The notes beneath the pieces were generated by a model. The model had not been told where the DNA came from. It made no database searches and worked only from the letters and a program-made list of their open reading frames with translations. A stretch of 64,000 nt of DNA, taken from assembly GCA_961205875.1 (NCBI GenBank), contig OY540810.1:1984001-2048000 (forward strand). Direction: 5' to 3'. Made by a program: the position numbers and the translations under genes. This stretch comes from Sialis fuliginosa (lineage: Eukaryota > Arthropoda > Insecta > Megaloptera > Sialidae). Below, in pieces: positions 56,601 through 64,000 of the stretch; within the stretch, counting starts at the first letter, position 1, and every line of letters starts with the position of its first letter.

Positions 56601-59300
56601 TCCAAAATTTAAAATTATATTGTTGACTTTAGTATTTGTCATAGGTAGTCTCACCACAGCCTCATTACCAATTTTTTTTCAGATTTTTTGAGCCAGTAGT
56701 TACAAAGTTAGAGGGGGGGAGGGGACAAAATAAAATATTAATTTTAGCCTCCTATAGGCGCCATTTTTGAGTTAAAAAAAAAATAAAAAATATGGTCATA
56801 TTCTACTAATTGAGATCTATATTTCGATAACCCACATGCCTAGATATGAAAATTAAAATTAAAAATTCTGACACCCGTCCCTATTATTCCAAAATTTAAA
56901 ATGATATTATTGACTTTAGTATTTGTCGTTGGTAGTCTCACTAAGGCCACGTTACCAAATTTTTGCAGATTTTTTGAACCAGTAGTTACCGAGGTAGAGG
57001 GGGGACAAAATTAAAAACTGCTTTTAGCGTCCTGCTGGCGTTATTTTTGAGTTAGAAAAATAGGGTCAAATTTTACGTATTGAAATCTACATTTTGATAC
57101 CCCACACGTCTTGATATAGAATTGTTTTTTTTTTTTTGATTTGCTTTAAAGCTGGCGCAATTTTTGATTTAAAAAAAATAAGAAAAAGCGTCAAATTCCA
57201 CTGGTTTGGTTATACATTTTAACGTGCCACATGCCTTGATATAAAAAAAATATTTTGTTTACCTAACTTCTCCTTAGCGTCAACCCTGAAAAATTATTTT
57301 TTCAACAAAGTACATATTTTACTAGAAGGCATTATTTTACATGTTCAGTAAAAATTTCAAGTTATAAGCTTATATAGTTAACGAGATATTTTGCTTTGAC
57401 TGAAAATGACGGACGGACGGACGACAAAGTGAGATTAATAGGGTTTCTTCGGAACCCTAAAAAAGAGTTTGTTCATTATTTTAATTTTAATAATACATTT
57501 ATTATACCAATAATTTTTCCAACTACTAACATAACTTTTTCAATTACATATAAATACATATTCATGTTAGAAATGTATCAAATAGATCAGTCGCGCCCGA
57601 CGAAAGGTTAAAAAGAAAATAATAGTACGAATTACAAGTCACAATGTGTAAAATAGTTAAAGCCGCCGCTTCGATGTTTACATTAACATGAACAGAAACT
57701 AGTAGTACATATATTAAACTGGTTTGGGTATAGGCGGAGCTTTAGCTTAGTGTGCTGTCAAGCGAGGGGTACGGGACGGATAATTTTGTATCTTGGATAA
57801 TAAGTTAGTTCAAGTTCCGATTGTAAGATGGCTTGAGTGCTGCCATCTAGAGCTTGGAACATCGTCCCCGTTTCATCAAAATACATTGCGTTGTTTCTCT
57901 TGTTATTCTTTACTCAATGTGTGTACTTATGTACGCGCTTTAGAAGTTATACAACTTTGGTATAGTGACATCTAGCGTGCAAATACAAAACAAAAAACCT
58001 GTTTTACCGACTGGCATAACAGAAATCTGTATTATCTACACCTAACCTAATTCATGGTGTTGAATTGTTTCCATTGCATGGTGCGCGCATTTAATTTCCA
58101 TTGCATTACTAAAATTTCACCCTGAACGCGCCTGAAGAAGTATAACTTCAAAAATTTAAAATTATGACAAATATTTATTTTTTTGTATACGGTGTATATA
58201 ATTACCTTAATCAAATGTAATAAAATTTCTCTTCCTGTTGGTTCATTTCCATGAATATTACCAATAAGTTTTACGTTTGGAATAATCGTTGACACATTAA
58301 GGGTATGGTTTATCTCTAACACCCAAATATCGTTATCTGAATATACATAATACATTAGGAAATTTATCTAATGTTATAATTAATATAAAATTTTAATTGA
58401 ATTTCTGTACATTGCATTTATTTACATATTTATATTACACAACTTAAAAAATTACTTGGAGCAAGAAATTCTCGTTTTATTAATAACGAAAACAATATTT
58501 TCTTAACCCGTTAACGCCCTACGTCCTATATACAGTGTATTCCAAGTTGATTAAGCCATAAGAAATTTAACATAGGAGCAATTAGAAATGTTATAGTAAC
58601 CTTTGGTCAAATTTAACGATGTGTGATTGGTGCATTTTGAAATGCCGCCACGAAATTTAATAAAATAGTAATTAGTATTTTGTTTTCCAATTTATATCTG
58701 CCAAAATATATTATTATAATTTTATCTAGGATGTTTATTTTCATGTATTTTATTGTTGAAAACAAAATATTGTTGATTAATTTAAAATTTATCAGTTAGT
58801 TTCGAGGCGGCATTTCAAAATGCACCAATCACACATCGTTAAATTTGACATTTCTAATTGTCTCCATGTTAAATTTCCTACACGATGTCCTGTACATAGG
58901 ACGCTGGGCGTTAACGGGTTAATATAAAAATTTGGTGGGGGTGTCACTTACGACCCCCCCCCCCCCCGGCGAGGATTATAATAATATAATATTATAATAA
59001 GTATACGTAGTTGGATTAAAAGTATATTTCTTATGTTAAGAAAATATTGTTTTCGTTATAAGGATTTCTTGGCACAAATCAACGTTTCTACCAGTTTAGT
59101 GGTGATACGTCACAGACAACATATTCATTTAATTTTTTACCTAATGATGTTTTACCGATTGAATATAATTTTGTAATATTTGAATAATTTTTGTGAATGT
59201 CTTTCAAAAATTTCTCCAAATCGTCATTGTTGTGATATTCAAACTGCTCGGAGCGTATTAAAATAAATAATAATAAAATAAATAGATTCCTGATTTCCAT
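50638..59300 (-). CDS. Carboxypeptidase M-like protein (M14 family), probably inactive
   Basis: Seven exons: 59,141-59,300; 58,206-58,336; 53,150-53,489; 52,726-52,887; 51,990-52,105; 51,304-51,480; 50,638-50,991; all in phase, 479 residues. A signal peptide (about 1-18) is followed by the M14 N/E-subfamily domain. Zinc ligands are kept: His82 and Glu85 in IHGNEPTGRE, and His194 in SLHSDM; Arg122 in TRIHILPSLN is also kept. The DLNRNFPD motif reads DLDYDFPD (157-159 changed), and the catalytic Glu position is Gly282 (LEFSIGLNCC). A transthyretin-like domain follows (about 310-385), beginning RQVHRGVKGIILTEEGKPIE. The C-terminus is hydrophobic with no polar tail (from about 465), fitting GPI attachment or a terminal anchor, as in carboxypeptidase M. 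Likely secretory or cell-surface. Known inactive relatives include CPX1/2 and CPD domain III. Confidence 0.88.
52125..52209. mobile_element. Very short pogo-like MITE (85 bp) next to a splice acceptor
   Basis: Ends CAGTAATCCCTC and GAGGGATTACTG are perfect inverted repeats, with TA on both sides. It lies in intron 4 of the carboxypeptidase gene, about 20 nt upstream of the exon 5 acceptor. Confidence 0.75.
52297..52460. mobile_element. Short element with inverted ends in intron 4
   Basis: Imperfect inverted ends AATAGCGCATCCAGA and TGAGTGCGCCTCTGGTT enclose G- and C-runs. A half-copy with GCGCCTCTGGTC lies near 59,370-59,383. Weakly supported. Confidence 0.45.
53055..53134 (+). repeat. Dispersed repeat F, copy 2
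   Basis: Inverse of 20,165-20,246. It abuts the donor side of exon 3 of the carboxypeptidase gene, starting only about 15 bp into the intron. Confidence 0.65.
53561..53860. mobile_element. Degenerate pogo-like element in intron 2
   Basis: Starts CAGTCGACTCTCGATAATTT after TA. Several internal words (TTCAAATAACCAAGAG, TTCAAATTACCGAGG) echo the end. The right end, near 53,820-53,860, is eroded. Confidence 0.5.
54735..55075 (+). repeat. Family A element in carboxypeptidase intron 2
   Basis: Has ATTCGATCCGGCGG, AAGTAGCATATGTCGTTC, AAATTTCATGAAGATCGG and ends CACTTTCGCATATGTAATAT. Antisense to the host gene. Confidence 0.75.
55150..55394 (+). pseudogene. Possible piggyBac-like transposase C-terminal remnant
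   Basis: The frame reads a basic stretch, then CSNCPIRTRILCKECDE, a C-x2-C-x7-C-x2-C arrangement like the C-terminal cysteine-rich part of piggyBac-type transposases. It runs on without further similarity to a stop. No catalytic part, no inverted ends. The match is short and the call is tentative. Confidence 0.35.
55991..56510 (+). repeat. Tandem array of about 160-bp units (family A body)
   Basis: Three units begin with a version of CGCCGGATAGAATGAAACCA at about 55,990, 56,151 and 56,311. Each contains GGGGGTGAAATATT. The array ends in the family A terminus near 56,475-56,505. A run of 16 C precedes it. Confidence 0.75.
56520..57270 (+). repeat. Tandem repeat, about 270-bp unit, 2.6 copies
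   Basis: Each unit has CCCACATGCCT or a variant, then CCTATTATTCCAAAATTTAA, TTGACTTTAGTATTTGTC, CCAGTAGTTAC and a GAGGGGGG run. Units start near 56,520, 56,805 and 57,070; the third is truncated. Near 57,408 the array ends in GACGGACGGACGG and TCTTCGGAACCCTAAAA, the end of a lepidopteran-type dispersed repeat. Confidence 0.8.
57420..58060. other. Rest of carboxypeptidase intron 2 (repeat-derived)
   Basis: Mixed sequence with GC-balanced parts near 57,655 and 57,740-57,870. Fragments such as CTGTTTTACCGACTGG and ACCTAACCTAA suggest eroded family A. No exon recognised. Confidence 0.4.
58503..58922. mobile_element. Fold-back element with family G MITE nested inside
   Basis: The outer inverted repeat is TAACCCGTTAACGCCC (58,505 on) and GGGCGTTAACGGGTTA (to about 58,921). 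The interior is a family G copy (58,531-58,880) lacking its right end. It lies in carboxypeptidase intron 1. Confidence 0.75.
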
Positions 59301-59435
59301 CGCTTATCTGAAATTAATGATAATAATTAATATGGTAATCTGCCCCCCCCCCAGAAAAAAACTTGTTCCAGCGCCTCTGGTCAAAACCTCGTAGTTAAAT
59401 ATTTAAAAAAATGATAATATATTTGTATTTAAATC

Positions 59436-59968
59436 CACAAGGCTTCAGTTATGGTCGCTATAAGAACAAATTTTCGGTTTTTTTTTTGATTAATGGGTTT
59501 GTTTTTTATAATTCTCATGAACTCATGTTACTAATAAAACAAGTAACTTTTTATTTAATCAATTTAATTACCAAAATCCGCAAATATAGTTTGTTTTTTA
59601 AATTTAAATTATGTTTTTTCTCCAGTAATGGATAAAGTAAAACCAGTAATGAGCACGTAGTGATAGACACTTGCTAATGATTACATACAAAATGATAAGT
59701 ACTGCGACGCAAAAGATATAAAAGAAAGAATCGTCAAATTTGAAACAATGTAATTAATAAATAAATTATACTAATAATTAGTTTAAATGTCAACCAATTT
59801 AACACCTATTGGCCGATTGTCATCAAATCACACTGTAAGACAGTTAAATGTATATAGATTAATATTCAGAAATGGTAGTAATCAAATATCAACACATATT
59901 TCTAATTCAGTACATTTAATTTAAAAATTGCCATTACTGGGTTCCTTACCAAGACTGGTGGTAATACG
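59436..59968 (-). mobile_element. MITE family D copy upstream of the carboxypeptidase gene
   Basis: Starts GGCTTCAGTTATGGTCGC and ends CCAAGACTGGTGG. The interior matches the other D copies. It begins 136 bp upstream of the gene's start codon, so it may lie in the promoter. Confidence 0.7.
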
Positions 59969-62302
59969 TAAATTAATATTTAATTAAAAAGATAAACGGT
60001 ACTTACATATATATCATTTAAAACAGTTTTCACATTTTATCAATATTTAAAACACAAACATAAATATTATAAGTTTTGTTTATTTGTTGCAAACAGAACA
60101 CGTTTAATAAGATTAGGTTTATTAATAGCTAAATATATTTTACCCCAAGTATATGAATGTGTAAATAAATAAATTATAAAAACATCCTGTTGTGGTTTTT
60201 AATCCGGTGAATACATATAATATATCTAACTTCCCAACTGATTAAATTTAATAAATAAATGTAAGTATTGTTCGGTTTCGTGAGGGGGGCAGGGGGGGGG
60301 GGAGGTAATTATACTACTATACTATGTATATATTTATTATAAGTAAACACTTCCATAATTAAAGCAATATAATTAATTCTTTTATCTATATATGTATATA
60401 AAGCTTAACGTGTCTGTCTGTCTATCTGTTATCACTCGAGAACCACTTATCCGATTTACGTGTTTTTTTTTTAATTCATAGGTACGTTCTCTGGCCAGGT
60501 TATAGGCTATATTTTGTTACGTTAGGTAACATAACAACTAAGTAGTGACGATAATAGTAAATCAAGTCGGATAAATTTTGCCGTCGGCGTGCTATTTTGC
60601 AATACGCTGCCTAAACCATTCAATATTGAACAAAATAATGTATTAAAGAATTGTGTAGAATCAAAAGATCTACAATCAAGTCCGCGACACCATATATCTA
60701 ACTTTTGTTTAAGTCACAATGACTGCTTTTATGAAAATTTAAAATATTTGGGTTCTGTTTATGTGGACTTATGACCTGCAAAACATTAATCCTTATCGAA
60801 ATAAATGATTTCATCGTCATAAGTACTTAATGTAGATGTAATTGGCCCTTTACAGCATCCAATTTGGTCGTATAGTTTAGAAAATATCTTGAAATATATA
60901 TAGGGGAACATTTTATTTACGCGACCCGTGTTATAAAAAAATTATAACTCGGTTAAAATTAATCTTAGAAAGAACAAAAAATAATCAAAATATTGAAAAT
61001 TTTATCAGCTTTAACTTTTATTTCAAACATTTTTCAATAAAATTCTCCATTTTAAAGTTATTCGCGAAAAAACAGTAAACAAGTTTGAAATTTTCGTCGC
61101 ACTCTTTACTGGCCTGTAATTTTTAATACCCTTCTCCCCCATTTTGAGGGCCAAGGCTGAGATTATATAAAAACTATCAATTTGTTGGTCTTTCGTTTTT
61201 TTTTCTTCAAGAATTAATAATTATTATAAAGTTAACCTTGAATAAGTACATTTTGTCGTCATCTATTAGTTAATAGATAAACTAACTTTGTCTTCCTTCT
61301 TTGTATTTGAAATGGTTTTTAACTTTGCTAGTTAATAACAAAGATTACGCCTTCGGTGGTGAAAATCGAAACTAACACAATCGGGTCGACTGTTATCTAA
61401 ACTGATCTAACCTAATTTAACCGATGTTTAGTTTTTAATTCAAACAACAATTGACAGTTGACCCGATTGGAATAGTTCCTTCTTTCACCACACCGTGGCT
61501 TACGATCAAAGACATAACAAAGTTAATTTAATTAAATGATTATTATAATGTCATAACTTTAATTAGTAATATAATATACTAATAAATCTGTAATATATTC
61601 GGTATTGGTAAGTAAAAACAGATTTCATTTTTCGTGGGTGGGTTATAAAGTTAGGTTAGGTTAATTCTGCCTCTGGCAATAATTATGTCAGTTATTTTTA
61701 AAAACAACTAGGATTTTTAATCAGCGGTAGGGAAGGCGGAAGGGGATTTTTTTAAATAGGGATAATATATTGATAATAAAAATTATAATATTTTTTATTG
61801 AAAACATTTATAATACATTATAAAAATTAGTGGTTTACAAATAGAACCCCTCTATTAAAACAATAAAATACTATATTTAAAATAATACAGTATTTTGTGT
61901 CAATACATAAAACATAACAATTGGCTCAGCCATTTGTGGTATTTAAAAACTTTGGTAAAATTATAATTTTTTAAATTATAAAATGACAAATATTTTTTTA
62001 ACTTCTATTCTAATTTTTAACAGCACATGATTATCACTTTATAAAGGCTGCTTGCAATTAGCTGCGTGTTTGGATTCCAACTTACATTTCACATGAAAAA
62101 TAAATATTACGATTTTGAAAACTGTTACAGTTTTCAAAATCACTAGAATGTCTTTGATAATAAACATATCAAGCAACGTATTTTATATAAATGGCAAAAT
62201 AGCGTGTCTTTGCACTTATTACGTAATAAAATATACTCCATTATAGAAAATACTTAAAAAATTACATTGAATGAAATATATACAACTGCGGGCCCAATAT
62301 GT
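59969..62302. other. Gene-free stretch between carboxypeptidase and SARM1 homologue
   Basis: AT-rich. A G-run cluster lies at about 60,283-60,306. A TCTGTCTGTCTATCTG tract lies near 60,412. An imperfect fold-back lies at about 61,330-61,530, with GGGTCGACTGTT and AACAATTGACAGTTGACCC in opposite arms. One 61-codon ORF (60,589-60,774) shows no domain. Confidence 0.45.
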
Positions 62303-62909
62303 CTATTTGCGTATCAACGACCACACTTTATTAACACACTTGTCCACTAAACTACGTTTACGTTTTGGAGAATCTGTCACAGGTAATGAAAGTAACGAAG
62401 CTTGTTTATTATTAGAACTTTGCAAACACTGATCTGGTTCGTTTAATTTATGTTCGTAGCTATGCGCTTTGACGAGTTGATCTTTGTGTTTAGGTTGATT
62501 TTGTTCTGATTCCGACGCTTTTCTCGAGTCCCCGTCAAACCCGGAATCATTTCCATCATCTTCGGGAACGGCTAATTTATCACAATCAAGAAATTCACAA
62601 CTCTGCGTTCCCGGTATCATTTTTTCTTCTTCAGTATTTAAACATGTGATATCTAAGTTACTGTCGTAACTTTTTGAAAGCCTTTTGTCAGCTTTAACCA
62701 TTGTTTCGTCTTTTGTTTGTTTCGACGGTGTTCCGTCTAGTAATCTGTCAAGACTTCGAGATCGGTTAGATGGAGGAGGAATCGGAGGTAAGCCTCTACG
62801 TGGTGCACGAGGCGTTACTCGTACACCTAAAGAGTTTGACAGATTTGGTGAGTGTCGATTCCATCCATTTGTCATTCGCATTTTATGCGGATGTTGGCTT
62901 TTATATAAA
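62303..62909 (-). CDS. SARM1/Ect4 homologue, putative downstream C-terminal exon
   Basis: An open stretch of 202 codons including the stop, behind a good acceptor (pyrimidine tract then CAG at 62,912-62,910). Phase requires two bases from the preceding exon. It can be fed in frame by the donor at 63,275 (after reading through TGA) or directly by the exon ending at 63,818. The product is basic and Ser-rich: PRAPRRGLPPIPPP, SRSLDRLLDG, then an acidic part with DDGNDSGFDGDSRKASE, ending SLVDKCVNKVW. No known domain. Likely a disordered regulatory tail of the SARM1-type protein. An internal ATG at 62,881 also opens this frame, so an independent gene is possible but less likely. Confidence 0.6.
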
Positions 62910-63002
62910 CTGCAAGAAAAAAAAATAATACGAATGATTACAATCCAAGAATTATTCTGACCAGTTCAATTCAAGTGATTAAATGAAAGAAATATGAATA
63001 AC

Positions 63003-63240
63003 TAGCTGTTTACCGCGACTACGCGGAAGTTAGGTTAGCTATAATACTAAAAAGAAGAAGGGTAGGTAATACAGATTTCTGTTATAATAGTCGATAAAAC
63101 AGGTCACACGTACAAATATCACAAAAAAAATTTTATCTAAAGAATTTTTTGGAATACAAAGTAGCCTATGTCTTTCCTTAAGATGCAAGCTATTTCCCTG
63201 CCAAATTTCATCAAGATCGGTTCAGCGGTTTAGCTGTGAA
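63003..63240 (+). repeat. Family A element in the SARM1 homologue intron
   Basis: Begins CTAGCTGTTTACCGCG and has ACAGATTTCTGTTATAATAG and ATCAAGATCGGTTCAGCGGT. It ends within 35 bp of the donor at 63,275. Antisense to the gene. Confidence 0.75.
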
Positions 63241-63275
63241 CTACAGAATATTAAAATTGGTTTTAAATATCTTAC

Positions 63276-63536
63276 CTTGATAATTTATTCCCCGAGGCTA
63301 GTGGACCATCTAGTCATTCTCGACCACCAGAATTCCCATTAACATCTTTATCGGAGCCTTTCCCACTGCTGCTATCATTGCTGTGCATTCGTTGATAATT
63401 GGGAGCTTGGCGTGTTAAACCGCAACTTGCCGGTGTTCCTGGAGTTGCATCACCTTTACCGCTAAGCGATACGCTTGTACCTCTACCTCCCATCAAACTA
63501 ACATCAGGACGCATGTTCAATTCTCCACGTAGAAAC
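63276..63536 (-). CDS. Sarm1: SARM1/Ect4 homologue, exon with TGA stop and in-frame continuation
   Basis: After the acceptor TTAG the exon completes an Arg codon and reads FLRGELNMRP, the end of the TIR domain. A Ser/Gly-rich tail follows (SLSGKGDATPG, NYQRMHSNDSSSGKGS) to TGA at 63,316-63,314. The stop is followed by CTAG. The frame then stays open for 13 codons to a consensus donor (AG|GTAAGA) at 63,276/63,275, in the phase needed by the next exon. No upstream GT in this exon has that phase. An AATAAA overlaps 63,284-63,289 on the minus strand, so a short transcript ending here is also possible. Confidence 0.8.
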
Positions 63537-63817
63537 CTAAAAATAAAAATGTTATACATGTACTCATTAAAAAGTTAGGTTAGGTATATCATTCGAATTT
63601 TAAAATAAACAATACAATACAATTTTATATTGCGTTTAAAAGGTATTTCAGTGATAAACATTAATGCAGAACATATTTGCATATTATAAATTTACAACTG
63701 ACATCTCAGGGATATATTCATGGAAATGACATTTGATACAAAATGGCCGCCATCAAGTTTTGGTAAGTTTCATATACGGACCAATTGTTATGTATTCAAT
63801 ATAGTTACAATATTTAC

Positions 63818-63984
63818 CTTTCGAGTTTGTCTACACAAGCATCTTGATAATCATGTATCCATCTGACTCCGTTAAAATGGCAAACGGCTCTCATATCTTC
63901 AGGTAAGTCTTCTGGTTCTGGCCATTGGAAATTGTCAATTATTGGAATAATATTACATTGTGACTGTAAAGCAGCGACAATTTC
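63818..63984 (-). CDS. Sarm1: SARM1/Ect4 homologue, C-terminal part of TIR domain (gene continues off window)
   Basis: This exon encodes [35 protein letters not shown] and [17 protein letters not shown], the end of the SARM1 TIR domain. In SARM1 the TIR domain is an NAD+ hydrolase that drives axon degeneration; fly Ect4/dSarm is the orthologue (established). The acceptor TTTTTTCAG is at the right edge, so the upstream SAM and ARM exons and the catalytic Glu lie outside the window. The donor at 63,817 leaves phase 2, matching both downstream exons. Confidence 0.9.
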
Positions 63985-64000
63985 CTGAAAAAACATATTA

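Noticed and set aside
60589-60774. 61-codon ORF
   Set aside because: No recognisable domain, no splice context and no repeat support.
1-64000. tRNA or rRNA genes, CRISPR arrays, bacterial operons
   Set aside because: None seen on reading; the genome is eukaryotic. A tRNA covariance search would be needed to exclude diverged tRNA-derived repeats.

Overview
The window looks like nuclear DNA of an insect, most likely a moth or butterfly. The evidence is an AT-rich background, short introns with GT/AG borders, five C2H2 zinc-finger genes with an N-terminal ZAD domain (an insect-expanded class), and dense dispersed repeats of the kind common in Lepidoptera. The order is inferred; no species call is possible. 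Nothing prokaryotic or viral was seen.

Layout. Positions 1-23,870 hold no gene I can support. This stretch is layered non-autonomous DNA transposons (TIR/MITE families with TA or TTA target duplications), a deleted mariner copy, two very large palindromes, tandem duplications, and a few GC-richer islets that do not look like repeats. From 23,875 to 49,343 is a compact gene block: SUPT3H (-), WDR92/DNAAF10 (+), eIF2B-epsilon (+), ZAD-ZNF 1 (-), ZAD-ZNF 2 (+), CSN2 (+), eIF3g (-), ZAD-ZNF 3 and 4 (+, tandem duplicates), ZAD-ZNF 5 (-) and NOP56 (+). Several neighbours are divergent pairs sharing 340-560 bp. From 50,638 to 59,300 lies a seven-exon carboxypeptidase M-like gene (-) with a repeat-filled intron. 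The last 1.7 kb holds the 3' end of a SARM1/Ect4 homologue (-), whose upstream exons are outside the window.

The genes do not form one pathway. Most are housekeeping: transcription (SUPT3H), translation initiation (eIF2B-epsilon, eIF3g), ribosome biogenesis (NOP56), protein degradation control (CSN2) and dynein/R2TP assembly (WDR92). The ZAD-ZNF genes are a local family that shares an intron position.

Most notable: (1) the SARM1/Ect4 reading frame ends in TGA followed by CTAG, the best-known metazoan readthrough context, and continues in frame through a donor and a further exon for 214 codons; (2) the carboxypeptidase keeps its zinc ligands but has Gly at the catalytic Glu position and has lost the Asn-Arg substrate pair, so it is probably a pseudo-enzyme; (3) two near-perfect palindromes of about 620 and 690 bp lie within 2.5 kb; (4) NOP56 has a first coding exon that is only the ATG, as in human NOP56. 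All exon borders were deduced by eye from GT/AG signals, phase and family similarity.
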